Below are positions 15,909 through 24,901 of a stretch of 50,943 nt of DNA, in pieces; the first letter of the stretch is position 1; each line of letters starts with the position of its first letter. A model generated the notes under the pieces. The model saw only the letters and a list, made by a program, of their open reading frames with translations. It did not search any database and was not told where the DNA came from. The translations under genes were made by a program, and so were the position numbers. Source of the DNA: DAORIO01 sp964384645 (GTDB lineage: Bacteria > Patescibacteriota > Minisyncoccia > Phycocordibacterales > UBA9973); contig CAYLKL010000005.1 of assembly GCA_964384645.1 (NCBI GenBank), forward strand, positions 1 to 50,943, given 5' to 3'.

Positions 15909-17687
15909 ATGGAAATCAGAAATATAGCAATTATCGCCCACGTGGACCACGGAAAAACGACTCTAACAGATGCGCTTCTTCGTCAAACAGGAGCAGCAGA
16001 AGAAGGGGTTTCTATGGACTCAAACACCCTTGAGCTTGAGCGAGGAATTACTATTTATTCTAAAAATGCCTCAGTTCCTTATAAAGGAACAAAAATAAAT
16101 ATCGTAGACACACCAGGTCACGCCGACTTCGGATCAGAAGTTGAGCGAGTTTTGAGATCTATTGATTGTGTTTTATTAGTTGTTGACGCTCAAGAAGGTC
16201 CTATGCCTCAGACACGATTCGTTTTGAAAAAATCACTTGAACTTGGACTCAAGCCAATTGTTGTCATAAACAAAATAGACAAGCCAGCTGCAAATCCAAA
16301 ACACGCAGAAGAATTGGTTTTGGAGTTGTTTATGGAATTAGGCGCAAGTGATGAACAGTCAAATTTCCCAGTCGTTTATGCTATTGGACGAGATGGAATC
16401 GCAAAAAGAAAACTAGAAGACGATTCAAAAGATCTTATGCCACTTCTAGATGTTATTTTGGAGCATGTTCCATCTTCATCCGGCGACAGTTCACACTCTT
16501 TGATGTTTCAACCATTCAACTTGGCTTATGATAATTTCTTGGGACGACTTGCGATCGGAAGAGTTTATGACGGAGAGCTTTCACCAAACCAAAATATTTT
16601 TATAAAAAAACCAAACGGAGAAACTAGAAAGGGAAGAATTGTAAAAGTTTTTTCCTTCCAAGGTCTTCAAAGAGTTGAAACACAAAGTGCAACAAAAGGT
16701 GACATCGTAATGGTTGCGGGACTTGCTGATATTGATATCGGAGAAACTATTTCTACAGATGAAAACGTAACTCCGCTTCCCGCGATTGCGGTGGATGAGC
16801 CGACTATTGCACTAAATTTTTTGATAAACAATTCTCCATTTGCAGGAAGAGAAGGAAAATTTGTAACAACAAGACAAATCAGAGAGAGACTTGAAAAAGA
16901 GCTTGAGATGAATGTGGGACTACGTGTTGATTTTGATGCAAATGAAAATTTTAGAGTTTTAGGAAGAGGGGAACTTCACATTGCGATTTTGCTTGAAAAT
17001 ATGAGACGAGAAGGTTATGAAATACAAGTTTCTCAACCAGAAGTTATCATTCGAAACAACAACGGAGTTAAAGAAGAACCGTTCGAAGAAGTTATAGTTG
17101 ATACACCAAATGAATATCAAGGTGCCGTTATTGAAAAACTAGGTCTTCGCGGTTTTGTCATGATGGATATGAAAACTCATGACAATAATGTTCGAATTAT
17201 TCTTAAAGGTCCAACACGAGGACTATTGGGATTTAGAAATCAATTCGTTATTGATACAAAGGGTGAAGGAATATTGTCGTCTCGATTTGTGGGATTCGAA
17301 CCATATGCTGGAGAAATCAGAAAGCGCCCAACAGGATCTATGATATCTATGGCAACAGGAAAAGCCCTAGGATTTTCTTTGTGGAATCTGCAAGACAGAG
17401 GAGAATTATATATTGGACCCGCAGCTGAAGTTTATGAAGGGCAAGTTATCGGAAACACTTCAAAGGGAGATGAAATGGTTGTAAACCCAACAAAAGGAAA
17501 ACAACTTTCAAACGTCCGAGCTTCAGGTACTGATGAGGCAATAAATCTTATTCCACCACTAACACTCGACATTGAACGCGGACTTGAAGTTATGGCGATC
17601 GATGAATATTTGGAAATCACCCCAAAATCTGTCCGACTTCGAAAACAACAACTCACAGAAACAGACCGCTCAAAAGCCAAAAGATAA
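15909..17687 (+). CDS. typA: GTP-binding protein TypA/BipA
   Basis: Translational GTPase of 592 residues, close to the family's usual 600. G1 AHVDHGKTT (10-18), G3 DTPGH near 66-70 and G4 NKID near 121-124 are intact. They are followed by EF-G-like domains II, III and V and the TypA-specific C-terminal domain (GERGLEVMAIDEYLEITPKSVRLRK-type end). BipA associates with ribosomes and helps 50S assembly under stress. A TATAAT at about 15889 gives a short leader of around a dozen bases. Confidence 0.97.
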   Translation: MEIRNIAIIAHVDHGKTTLTDALLRQTGAAEEGVSMDSNTLELERGITIYSKNASVPYKGTKINIVDTPGHADFGSEVERVLRSIDCVLLVVDAQEGPMPQTRFVLKKSLELGLKPIVVINKIDKPAANPKHAEELVLELFMELGASDEQSNFPVVYAIGRDGIAKRKLEDDSKDLMPLLDVILEHVPSSSGDSSHSLMFQPFNLAYDNFLGRLAIGRVYDGELSPNQNIFIKKPNGETRKGRIVKVFSFQGLQRVETQSATKGDIVMVAGLADIDIGETISTDENVTPLPAIAVDEPTIALNFLINNSPFAGREGKFVTTRQIRERLEKELEMNVGLRVDFDANENFRVLGRGELHIAILLENMRREGYEIQVSQPEVIIRNNNGVKEEPFEEVIVDTPNEYQGAVIEKLGLRGFVMMDMKTHDNNVRIILKGPTRGLLGFRNQFVIDTKGEGILSSRFVGFEPYAGEIRKRPTGSMISMATGKALGFSLWNLQDRGELYIGPAAEVYEGQVIGNTSKGDEMVVNPTKGKQLSNVRASGTDEAINLIPPLTLDIERGLEVMAIDEYLEITPKSVRLRKQQLTETDRSKAKR

Positions 17688-17689
17688 TA

Positions 17690-17716
17690 AAATCCCCTTC
17701 ATAACGAAGGGGATTT
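17690..17716. terminator. Rho-independent terminator
   Basis: AAATCCCCTTC pairs with GAAGGGGATTT around a five-base loop, just after typA. The 200 bases that follow hold no gene that I can see. Confidence 0.88.
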
Positions 17717-17907
17717 ATTTGTAGTAGTACAGGTCTTCTACACTGTTATTTCTGTTGTATTTTCTTTTTTTAAAATATTTATAACAATGGTAGAAAAAAG
17801 TACAGATAATTCCGGTCAGCATTTTTTTCGATATTAAATGTTTATACAAGAATACACCTATAGATTTTAAAAGTAAATATAGATTCTCTAATTATCGAAA
17901 TTTAAGG

Positions 17908-17913
17908 TAAAAT
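17908..17913 (+). promoter_or_regulatory. -10 element (TAAAAT) before the PIF1-like helicase
   Basis: TAAAAT ends six bases before ATG 17920, the same leaderless geometry as for other conserved genes. No TG extension here. Confidence 0.6.
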
Positions 17914-17919
17914 CATTCA

Positions 17920-19635
17920 ATGACTCAGGCTAAGGCTTTGGCTATTATGAAAACAGGTGTAAATATTTACCTCACGGGAAGTGCGGGTTCTGGTAAAACG
18001 CACACCTTAAACCAATATATAAACTATCTTAAAGACCACGGTGTTGAGGTGGCTGTAACTGCCTCTACGGGGATTGCGGCAACACATATGAACGGAATTA
18101 CTATTCATGGTTTCTCGGGAATTGGGATAAGAGATAATTTAACAGAGTATGACTTGGATGAATTAACTCAAAAACCATATTTAGTAAAAAGATTTCATAA
18201 AACAAAAGTTTTGATTATTGATGAAGTTTCGATGTTGCACGCAAGAACTCTCGACGCGGTTGATTTGGTTTGCAGAAGATTTAAAAGAAACAATTTGCCG
18301 TTTGGTGGAATGCAGGTAATTCTCTCTGGTGATTTTTTTCAATTGCCGCCGATTACGCGCAGTCAATCAGTAAATAATCAAATGGATATATTTGACCAAA
18401 CAGAAGAATCAGAACAGATACCAAAAGATTTAGTTGTCTATTCTCGGGCATGGAAAGAAATGCGACCAGCAATTTGTTATTTAACAGAACAACACAGACA
18501 AGACGATAGTGTGTTTACAAATATTTTAAATAAAATTCGTCAGAATAAAATAGAAGCGGAGCATTTGGAAATTATAAAAGAAAGATTGAATGCAAAATTG
18601 GATGAAGAAATTCCGCCAACAAAACTTTATACTCACAATGTCGACGTCGACACGATAAATCAAAGAGAACTTCATAAACTTAAAGAGATGGAATATAACT
18701 ACGAAATGCAGACAAAAGGCCGGGATGTAATTGTTGAAATTTTGAAAAAAAGTTGCTTGGCACACGAAAAACTATCATTGAAAAAAGGCGCGCAAGTTAT
18801 GTTTATAAAGAATAATTTTGAACTCGGTTATGTAAATGGAACACGGGGTATTGTTGAGAGTTTTAGAATAGATAGAACTCCTGTTGTTAGGCTTATGAAT
18901 GGAAAAAGAATTGAGGTAAAAGAAGAGAGTTGGATGATCGAAGAAGACGGAAAAGCAAAGGCATCTTTGGCGCAATTGCCATTACGACTCGCTTGGGCTA
19001 TTACAATACATAAAAGCCAAGGAATGAGTCTTGATAGTGCAGAAATTGATTTATCAAAGACTTTTACTTATGGAATGGGTTATGTCGCCCTTTCGCGGGT
19101 TCGAACCCTAAAAGGAATCAGGCTTGTTGGGCTTAGTGAAAATTCTTTAAATGTAGACCCAAATGTTTTAGAGCTTGATGAAAAACTTCAAATTGAATCT
19201 GAAGAGAATGAAGAAATGTTTGGAAAACTCTCAAGTGCTGAACAGGAAAAAATGGAAAGAGATTTTATTTTGAGATCTGAAGGGTTTGTAAAAGCAGGCG
19301 TTGCAAAAAAATTAAAAGAAAAAAGTTCAACAATTGAAATAACAAAATCACTTCTTTTGAAAAATATGACATTTGCGGAAATTGCAAAAGAGCGTGGGTT
19401 AGGTCTGTCTACCATTTTGGATCATGTTGAAAAGTTGATCGCTCGAGGTGATGAATTACCATTGGGGCACACATATCCAGATAAAAATAATATAAAACTT
19501 GTACAAAGTTGTATTGATAGTTTAAGTGCTAATGAAAAAGGAAAATTGGCACCAATAAAAACTATGTTAGATAAAAAAGGGAAGCATCTTACATTCGACC
19601 AAATAAGAATTGCGCGAATCTTTTGTAAAAAATAA
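17920..19635 (+). CDS. PIF1/RecD2-like superfamily 1B DNA helicase with C-terminal HTH
   Basis: Protein of 571 residues. Walker A GSAGSGKT at 20-27, Walker B IIDE at 100-103, the GDFFQLPP motif III, and the C-terminal 2B-type motif AWAITIHKSQGMSLD with VALSRVRTL place it in the PIF1 family (5'-3' helicase). Residues from about 455 carry a helix-turn-helix domain of the kind fused to RecQ and PIF1 helicases (FAEIAKERGLGLSTILDHVEKLI). It probably unwinds forks, R-loops or G-quadruplexes. The gene is monocistronic. Confidence 0.92.
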   Translation: MTQAKALAIMKTGVNIYLTGSAGSGKTHTLNQYINYLKDHGVEVAVTASTGIAATHMNGITIHGFSGIGIRDNLTEYDLDELTQKPYLVKRFHKTKVLIIDEVSMLHARTLDAVDLVCRRFKRNNLPFGGMQVILSGDFFQLPPITRSQSVNNQMDIFDQTEESEQIPKDLVVYSRAWKEMRPAICYLTEQHRQDDSVFTNILNKIRQNKIEAEHLEIIKERLNAKLDEEIPPTKLYTHNVDVDTINQRELHKLKEMEYNYEMQTKGRDVIVEILKKSCLAHEKLSLKKGAQVMFIKNNFELGYVNGTRGIVESFRIDRTPVVRLMNGKRIEVKEESWMIEEDGKAKASLAQLPLRLAWAITIHKSQGMSLDSAEIDLSKTFTYGMGYVALSRVRTLKGIRLVGLSENSLNVDPNVLELDEKLQIESEENEEMFGKLSSAEQEKMERDFILRSEGFVKAGVAKKLKEKSSTIEITKSLLLKNMTFAEIAKERGLGLSTILDHVEKLIARGDELPLGHTYPDKNNIKLVQSCIDSLSANEKGKLAPIKTMLDKKGKHLTFDQIRIARIFCKK

Positions 19636-19639
19636 ATTT

Positions 19640-19668
19640 TTGACAAAATGTCAAAATATTGGTAAAAA
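19640..19668 (+). promoter_or_regulatory. Promoter TTGACA-N17-TAAAAA with operator-like inverted repeat
   Basis: -35 TTGACA at 19640-19645, 17-base spacer, TAAAAA at 19663-19668, then a leader of about 25 bases. The -35 lies in a perfect inverted repeat TTTTGACA-AAA-TGTCAAAA (19638-19656), which could bind a repressor. Confidence 0.55.
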
Positions 19669-19698
19669 TAAGACCGATAAACTTTAAAAAACTGAATA

Positions 19699-20481
19699 AT
19701 GAAAAAGAAAACAACTCCGCGCACCATGCGCACAAAGACAGACCGACAGGAGTTTTCAATTTTGCGTCGCCAAATTGAAAGCCTTGGTTTTAAAGAAATA
19801 CCACCCGATAGAAAAATTAAGGAAGGGTGGATTCATCCAAACGTTAAGAGAATGGAAGAAATTTATGACGCGATGTCATTTGAATTAAAGATCGGAGATT
19901 ACACTATGGTAATCGTAACACCTTTTAATATGGTTATAAAAGAAAGAGATGGTAAATGGGTCAACGGATCTTTTTCTCATCTTGGTGGTGGCTTCTGGAT
20001 TCATATAAATGACAAGGAGATTTTAGACCCAGAAGAGCAAGCGCTATTTACCAGAAAACGTTTTTATCCAAAAAATTCTGAGCGAAGAAAGGTCTTTCGA
20101 AAAAGATTTTTAATGGAAGCGAAAGCAGTCGTATGGGGCTTGAGAAATCGTCCCAAAAAGACATCTAAAAATGGAAGAATGGTTCTATTTGACCCAAGTG
20201 CTAGTCGGTATCTATCAAGTGCTAAGAAGTTTGTAGAAGTTTTTGATAGACTTGAGTCAAAAGTTTATGAGCCAATATGGGTCACTGAAAATTCGGCCCG
20301 CTATCCGTGGTTTGAGTATTTTAAAAAAGGCATGCCTAAAGAATTAAACACATTTTTTAATTCTTTAAATAAGGTGCGTAAAAGATATCACAAAAATCGA
20401 AATGTTGCTTACACTGAAAATGAAGTGAAAAATCCTTGGTATAGATTTGATGCTTCTAAAAATTTTGCAACTACAAAATAA
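19699..20481 (+). CDS. Unknown soluble basic protein
   Basis: Protein of 260 residues, not recognised. It is rich in K/R with aromatic patches, has no membrane segment, and opens with a basic tail (MKKKTTPRTMRTKTDR). The middle (about 60-110) is beta-rich and resembles a small barrel or SH3-like fold; the rest is probably helical. Lack of a signal peptide and the basic charge would suit a nucleic-acid-associated or cytosolic role, but this is guesswork. It has the TTGACA-type promoter seen on orphan genes and is closed by a terminator. Confidence 0.7.
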   Translation: MKKKTTPRTMRTKTDRQEFSILRRQIESLGFKEIPPDRKIKEGWIHPNVKRMEEIYDAMSFELKIGDYTMVIVTPFNMVIKERDGKWVNGSFSHLGGGFWIHINDKEILDPEEQALFTRKRFYPKNSERRKVFRKRFLMEAKAVVWGLRNRPKKTSKNGRMVLFDPSASRYLSSAKKFVEVFDRLESKVYEPIWVTENSARYPWFEYFKKGMPKELNTFFNSLNKVRKRYHKNRNVAYTENEVKNPWYRFDASKNFATTK

Positions 20482-20501
20482 TGTTAATTTATTTTAAAAC
20501 A

Positions 20502-20528
20502 ACCCCCGTTAAACACACGGGGTTTTTT
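20502..20528. terminator. Rho-independent terminator
   Basis: CCCCCGT pairs with ACGGGG..., flanked by A and T runs (GGGGTTTTTT), after the unknown protein gene. Confidence 0.82.
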
Positions 20529-20565
20529 ATTTGTAAAAAATAGCCAAAAAGGGCACAATTGATAT

Positions 20566-21469
20566 ATGAAAAAGATATTAGTTGTTATAGTTTTAATAGT
20601 GGTAGTAATCGTGCTTGCCAAAGTTTTTGATTTACCAAAAAATGAAAATGTTACTCAAAATCCGACCGAGGAATCTTCAGTAAAAAATATTACATATGTT
20701 GTAAATGGGGAAACTTTTTTAATGGTTGATGGAAAAGCGCAAAATGAGATTTCACCAAATTCTGCTACTAAAAATACTTTGAGTATATTTGGAGANNNNN
20801 NNNNNTGATTTGAATAGTGACGGAGTTTCTGATTTTGCAGTACTTCTTCAAAATCAGCCTGGCGGAACCGGTGTATTTTATTACGCAGTTTTGGTTGTGA
20901 AAAAAGGTGAAGAATATGTGCCGAGCGAGACCATGCTTTTGGGGGATAGAATTGCGCCACAAAATATTGAAATAAAAGATGGACGAGCAGTTTATAATTT
21001 TGCCGACCGAAAAGCGGGAGAACCAATGAGTACAGCTGCGTCAATTGCAAAAAGCGTTTGGGTACATTACGACAAAAACACAAATGAAATAGGCGAATGG
21101 GTAAAAGATTTTGAAGGCGAAGCAAATCCCGAAGTTATGAAACTTGATATGAAAAAATGGATTTGGCAGTCTGCGACAATAGACGGCAAAGAAGTTAATC
21201 CAAAAGATTCTTCAAAATTTACAATTGAATTTAAAAAAGACGGAACTTTCGGAGCGTCTACTGATTGTAATGGTATTGGTGGAAATTATTCTATAAAAGA
21301 TAAGCAAATTACTTTTAGCGATATGATGGGAACCTTAATGTACTGTGAAGGTTCTCAAGAAGATGTGTTTAAGGGAATTCTTGAAAATGCAGAAAGTTAC
21401 TACTTTACTTCAAAAGGGGAATTGAAGATTGAATTGAAAAATAATAAAGGGTTGGCAATTTTCAACTAA
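20566..21469 (+). CDS. Membrane-anchored protein with META/HslJ-like domain, split by a scaffold gap
   Basis: One gene read in two frames on either side of 10 N (20796-20805), so the true gap is not 10 bases or carries a frame difference. Part one: membrane anchor (about 3-21) and linker. Part two: an EF-hand-like DLNSDGVSDFA that may bind calcium or belong to an FG-GAP-like repeat, a beta-rich region, and at the C-terminus a META domain (KWIWQSATIDGKEV, FKKDGTFGASTDCNGIGGNY, MMGTLMYCEG). META/HslJ domains occur in exported proteins linked to novobiocin and stress tolerance. The start ATG 20566 is six bases after CACAAT. Confidence 0.8.
20796..20805. other. Scaffold gap (10 N) inside a coding region
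   Basis: Interrupts the META-domain gene. The reading frame changes across it, so the missing length modulo 3 differs from the placeholder. Confidence 0.99.
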
Positions 21470-21475
21470 AAAGTC

Positions 21476-21481
21476 TATAGT
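21476..21481 (+). promoter_or_regulatory. -10 element (TATAGT) for the PspC gene
   Basis: Ends six bases before ATG 21488 and lies 5' of an in-frame GTG at 21482, which is therefore unlikely to be the start. Confidence 0.6.
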
Positions 21482-21487
21482 GTGAAT

Positions 21488-21742
21488 ATGAAGAAATTAT
21501 ACAGAAGTAGGGCAAATAGGGTATGGAAGGGGGTGCTCGGTGGGTTTGGGGAATACTTTAATGTTGATCCAGTAATGCTACGTGTTGTTTTTATTTTGTT
21601 TGTTTTGGTAACGGGAATTTTCCCAGGAGTTTTGGCTTATATAATATCTATTTTTGTAATACCAAACGCACCAACTGGTAATTATACAGAACCAATAAAA
21701 ATTAAAAGTGAAGAAGTGAAAACTGAACATAGATCTGTATAA
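21488..21742 (+). CDS. PspC-domain membrane protein
   Basis: Protein of 84 residues from ATG 21488. Nearly the whole length is a PspC domain: KKLYRSRANRVWKGVLGGFGEYFNVDPVMLRVVFI, then a membrane helix and IISIFVIPNAP. PspC domains act as envelope-stress sensors in the phage-shock response or as small toxin-like membrane proteins. No pspA is visible nearby. Monocistronic with its own promoter and terminator. Confidence 0.9.
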   Translation: MKKLYRSRANRVWKGVLGGFGEYFNVDPVMLRVVFILFVLVTGIFPGVLAYIISIFVIPNAPTGNYTEPIKIKSEEVKTEHRSV

Positions 21743-21758
21743 ATTAATTTATAAAAAT

Positions 21759-21791
21759 AAAAAGGCTCGCGTATTCTCGCGAGCCTTTTTT
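21759..21791. terminator. Bidirectional terminator
   Basis: AAAAGGCTCGCG pairs with CGCGAGCCTTTT, loop TATTCT. It serves PspC and the convergent minus-strand orphan gene. Confidence 0.9.
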
Positions 21792-22239
21792 ATGTACCAA
21801 TCTCTTTTTTAAAGATTTGCGCTATTCCAGATTGTCTTGAGTTGGCAAGTGGAATAATTGTGTTTTGGTCTGATATGAATCCCGCCTTTATTGAATTACA
21901 TAAATAAGAAAAGTTATTTCCCGCCCCATCAACATTTATTGAAAGATACGTGTAGTTGTGTTTTTTCCATTCAAATTCAACACTTCCATCAGGATGTGAA
22001 GTAATATCCGGGGGAGAGATTTCTATACCACAACTGGTCATAATCCAGATGGATAAGTTTTTTAGGAGATCAAACGCTTTCGTAATAGTCTCAATTTTTA
22101 ATGGTTTAAACTGTACATCGTTTACGGTACGCGCCTTATCCAACTCATCTTCTTTGTACATTGTTAGGAAGTCTTCCATTGCGGCCTTAATTGCTTCCGG
22201 CAATCCAGGCGTGTTTGTTATTTCAGTCATCGGTATCAT
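21790..22239 (-). CDS. Orphan soluble protein, unknown
   Basis: Acidic protein of 149 residues without membrane segment or recognised motif. Residues 1-60 look helical (EAIKAAMEDFLTMYKEDELDKA). The C-terminal half looks like alternating strands (SVEFEWKKHNYTYLSINVD), a compact two-part fold. It has the orphan-gene promoter pattern: TTGACT at 22289-22284 and TATTTT 17 bases on, with an A-rich leader. It is convergent with PspC. A second in-frame ATG lies three codons in. Confidence 0.65.
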   Translation of the reverse strand: MIPMTEITNTPGLPEAIKAAMEDFLTMYKEDELDKARTVNDVQFKPLKIETITKAFDLLKNLSIWIMTSCGIEISPPDITSHPDGSVEFEWKKHNYTYLSINVDGAGNNFSYLCNSIKAGFISDQNTIIPLANSRQSGIAQIFKKEIGT

Positions 22240-22260
22240 TTTAAGATCTTTTTTCTTTTT

Positions 22261-22301
22261 AAAATACTCCTTAATTACTATTAAGTCAATAAATGTATAA
22301 T
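22261..22301. promoter_or_regulatory. Divergent promoter pair between orphan gene and alkA
   Basis: Minus strand: -35 TTGACT (22289-22284) and -10 TATTTT (22266-22261). Plus strand: TATAAT (22296-22301) ending seven bases before GTG 22309. The two promoter types used in this genome sit back to back. Confidence 0.6.
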
Positions 22302-22308
22302 GTTTTAG

Positions 22309-22869
22309 GTGACAAAAAAGATTAAATTAGATGGAAAATTTATGGCTAAAATTAAGCCCAGAGGAGGCGCTTTTTTGTCTTTGGTTCGTTCGATAATTTA
22401 TCAGCAAATTTCAACAAAAGCAGGAGATAGTATTTCAAGAAATTTTTGCGCAATTTTTGCACCAAAAAGACCTGAGCCACAGACTGTTTTAAAATTAACA
22501 ACAGCAAAATTTAAAAAAAGTGGTATTTCGAATCAAAAAGAAGGGTATTTAAGGGATTTGGCTAAGAAATTTTTAGACAAAACTATAAATCCAAAAAAGT
22601 TTTCTAAAATGAATGACTTAGAAATAAAAGATCACTTAGTTCAAGTAAAAGGTGTGGGCCCATGGACGGCAGATATGTTTTTAATTTTTACTCTGAAAAG
22701 GCCTGATATTTTACCGACTGGTGACTTGGGAATTAAACACGGTTTTAAGAAATATTTTGAATTGAAAGAATTACCAACCGAAGTAGAAATGTACGCACTC
22801 GCAAAACCATATTCTGGAAATTGGAGTGAACTATCTTTGTTTCTTTGGGATTTTAAAGATACTAAATAA
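22309..22869 (+). CDS. DNA-3-methyladenine glycosylase (AlkA-like HhH-GPD)
   Basis: Protein of 186 residues with the HhH-GPD fold: RSIIYQQISTKAG (helix B with paired Gln), then KGVGPWTADMFLIF (helix-hairpin-helix) and the catalytic aspartate in LPTGDLGIKHG. It removes alkylated purines for base-excision repair. It is shorter than E. coli AlkA (282) because the N-terminal TBP-like domain is absent, as in many small AlkA homologues. GTG 22309 is chosen because it lies seven bases after TATAAT and keeps the residues before the first helix. A later ATG at 22342 is possible. Confidence 0.9.
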   Translation: MTKKIKLDGKFMAKIKPRGGAFLSLVRSIIYQQISTKAGDSISRNFCAIFAPKRPEPQTVLKLTTAKFKKSGISNQKEGYLRDLAKKFLDKTINPKKFSKMNDLEIKDHLVQVKGVGPWTADMFLIFTLKRPDILPTGDLGIKHGFKKYFELKELPTEVEMYALAKPYSGNWSELSLFLWDFKDTK

Positions 22870-22895
22870 GTTATAAAGTCTTAATTAGAATATAA

Positions 22896-22919
22896 AAAAG
22901 CAGGGAATGACCTGCTTTT
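22896..22919. terminator. Bidirectional terminator
   Basis: AAAAGCAGG pairs with CCTGCTTTT, between the convergent glycosylase and the small membrane protein gene. Confidence 0.85.
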
Positions 22920-22925
22920 GTTTGG

Positions 22926-23204
22926 TTATTTTTTGAAAAAATAATTTCTTTTTTTGAATTGCTTTACCTTAACTTTAATTGTATTATCTTTGCTTTTTTG
23001 CGCTAAATAATCCCTGTCCATCTTTTTTAGACTTTTTAATGTTATTTTAAAAAAATAATACGCAAGAGCAGAGGAGATAGCAAGGTTAAGGTAAAAATTG
23101 TCAGCAATCCCAGTAAAAGATAGTGCTGCATAGATGAATCCGGCAATGAACATTGATGACAATCCACTTATTATGTATATAGCCGTGTTGGATGTTTTTT
23201 CCAT
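22926..23204 (-). CDS. Small two-helix membrane protein, unknown
   Basis: Protein of 92 residues with two hydrophobic segments (about 7-28 and 35-53) and a very basic C-terminal tail (KVKVKQFKKRNYFFKK). Not recognised. The leader carries a strong hairpin four bases before the ATG, which may control translation. Confidence 0.65.
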   Translation of the reverse strand: MEKTSNTAIYIISGLSSMFIAGFIYAALSFTGIADNFYLNLAISSALAYYFFKITLKSLKKMDRDYLAQKSKDNTIKVKVKQFKKRNYFFKK

Positions 23205-23208
23205 TTGT

Positions 23209-23235
23209 GTAAGGTTTTAGTTTTTAAAACCTTAC
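23209..23235 (-). promoter_or_regulatory. Leader hairpin just before a start codon
   Basis: On the minus strand GTAAGGTTTT pairs perfectly with AAAACCTTAC around AAAAACT, then ACAA and ATG. Ten base pairs so close to a start codon should block initiation unless melted or bound, so it could be a thermosensor-like or autoregulatory element. The loop contains the AAACTAAA-type leader motif of several orphan genes. Confidence 0.55.
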
Positions 23236-23257
23236 AATAAATATTGAATTTTAGCAA

Positions 23258-24346
23258 CTACTCGAAATTTATGATAACAATTTCAGGCGTGTTGAATGTT
23301 CTAAAGGGAACACTAGCTGTGCCAACACCCGATGTTGTTATTTGGGTAAGATTGCCAATTATGTGTTGACCATAAAAATATTTATAAATTGGTTTGACGA
23401 TGTAGCCAAAAGGCCAAAACTGTCCGCGGTGAGTATGGCCGGATACTTCTAGGAATACTCCATGATTTGAAGCAACTTCTTGAAATAACGGTGGGTGGTT
23501 TATTAGAATGCTTGGACTTTTCCTGTCATGTATTTTTGATAGCACTTCTTCTGTTTCTTTTTCTTGACCTTTTGTTCTATATTTCAACCCCATAATTTGA
23601 ATGTTTTCAAAATAAGTCGATTCATCTTCTAGGGCTGTGAATTTAGAATCTTTAAGTGAGTTTATAAATTTTTCATATGGGCCGTATTCTTCGTGATTTC
23701 CTGGTGCATAAAAAACTGGTATTTTTTCTGATAATTTTTTCCAAACATTCATGGATTTTTCAAGTGAAAAATCTGGTCCGTCAAAAAAATCTCCCGCAAT
23801 CAAAACGGCATCAGGGTTTATGTTCAATACTTTTTCAACTGCTCTTTTTGATAGCTTTGTTTGGTTGATCAAGCCCAAGTGTGTGTCCGCCAACAGTACA
23901 AACTTTTTTCCATGTAAAGATTCGGGTGAATTTTTAATTGTATAAGTTACAGTCTTTAAAAAGAAAGATTGAATCAGCCCGATTGCTGAAAGTGAAAAAG
24001 CTATGATTAATGCAAATTTGGCGAGGTAAAACCAGTTGATGTCAAGGTGTGCAAATTTATCGATTATTAGAATAATTCCTAATATACAAGCCATTATAAA
24101 AACATAGAACATTATTCCTGTTAGGAGCATTATTTTTGTATAGAAAATTCTCGCTAAAATTCCATCAGAAAATCGCGATATTGCCATAGCAAGCGCTATG
24201 ATAAATGGAAATACAAAACCAAATATGTTTATGTATTTCAGCCAAGGTTCTGAGACTTTTAATAGTGTTGTAAAAATTTTTACACTACAAAAAGATAATA
24301 AAATTAATACCGCGAAAGCAATTATAAAGAAAAATATTCTTGTCAT
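23258..24346 (-). CDS. Membrane metallophosphoesterase (YaeI/YkuE-like)
   Basis: Protein of 362 residues from ATG 24346. About four N-terminal membrane helices (to residue ~135) are followed by a calcineurin-like phosphoesterase with all motifs: LLADTHLG, AGDFFDG, PGNHEEYG, LINHPP and SGHTHRGQ. Related proteins (YaeI, YkuE) hydrolyse phospholipid or lipid A precursors at the membrane, but the substrate is unknown here. An in-frame GTG at 24376 is rejected because TGCTATAAT (24362-24354) lies inside that extension, seven bases before ATG 24346. Confidence 0.9.
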   Translation of the reverse strand: MTRIFFFIIAFAVLILLSFCSVKIFTTLLKVSEPWLKYINIFGFVFPFIIALAMAISRFSDGILARIFYTKIMLLTGIMFYVFIMACILGIILIIDKFAHLDINWFYLAKFALIIAFSLSAIGLIQSFFLKTVTYTIKNSPESLHGKKFVLLADTHLGLINQTKLSKRAVEKVLNINPDAVLIAGDFFDGPDFSLEKSMNVWKKLSEKIPVFYAPGNHEEYGPYEKFINSLKDSKFTALEDESTYFENIQIMGLKYRTKGQEKETEEVLSKIHDRKSPSILINHPPLFQEVASNHGVFLEVSGHTHRGQFWPFGYIVKPIYKYFYGQHIIGNLTQITTSGVGTASVPFRTFNTPEIVIINFE

Positions 24347-24353
24347 AGAGGGG

Positions 24354-24362
24354 ATTATAGCA
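24354..24362 (-). promoter_or_regulatory. Extended -10 (TGC-TATAAT), leaderless
   Basis: Minus strand; TATAAT ends seven bases before ATG 24346. It corrects the start of the phosphoesterase gene. Confidence 0.75.
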
Positions 24363-24407
24363 TAGAGGTTTTGCACTTTTGTTTTGTATATTTTAGGCTT
24401 TTAGATT

Positions 24408-24416
24408 TGTTATAAT
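24408..24416 (+). promoter_or_regulatory. Extended -10 (TGT-TATAAT) for the DUF1761 gene
   Basis: Predicted start near 24423 and a leader of about 25 bases ending in a T-run before ATG 24448. Confidence 0.65.
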
Positions 24417-24447
24417 TTATTATTATAAATCTAGCTTTTATTTTTTT

Positions 24448-24900
24448 ATGCAAGAAATGGTTATAAATTGGTGGGCGATAATTGTTGGGGCGATATCCGT
24501 CAATGTGCTTGGTTTTATGTGGTATGGTCCAATTTTTGGAAAAGTTTGGGGAAGTATTATTGGTATGCCTCCCGCAAGTGAAATGTCTGAAAAAGACAAT
24601 AAAGATTTCCAGAAAAAAATGACACCTCTTTATTTTTTAAATTTTCTTCTTAGTATTTGGACTGCGTATGTTATTTCTTTTTATGTTGCTGGGTGGACTG
24701 ACGCTGGTTCGACTCTTATTTTGAATGGGGTAATGAATGCATTTTGGTTGTGGATCGGTTTTCTTATTCCTGTTTTGGCTGGTAATGCTATGTGGAGCGG
24801 AAAATCAAGAAAAGATTCATGGAGAATGTTTCTACTTACTGCCGGTTATTATTTATTTAGTTTCATTATTCTCGGTGCAATAATTGGTGGTTGGAAATAA
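24448..24900 (+). CDS. DUF1761 membrane protein
   Basis: Protein of 150 residues with four membrane segments and the DUF1761 pattern: NWWAIIVGAISVNVLGFMWYGPIFGKVWGS at the N-terminus, an AFWLWIGF segment, and a last helix with IILGAIIGGW. Function unknown. Convergent with the MFS gene, only one base between the stops, with no terminator visible between them. Confidence 0.85.
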   Translation: MQEMVINWWAIIVGAISVNVLGFMWYGPIFGKVWGSIIGMPPASEMSEKDNKDFQKKMTPLYFLNFLLSIWTAYVISFYVAGWTDAGSTLILNGVMNAFWLWIGFLIPVLAGNAMWSGKSRKDSWRMFLLTAGYYLFSFIILGAIIGGWK

Positions 24901-24901
24901 A

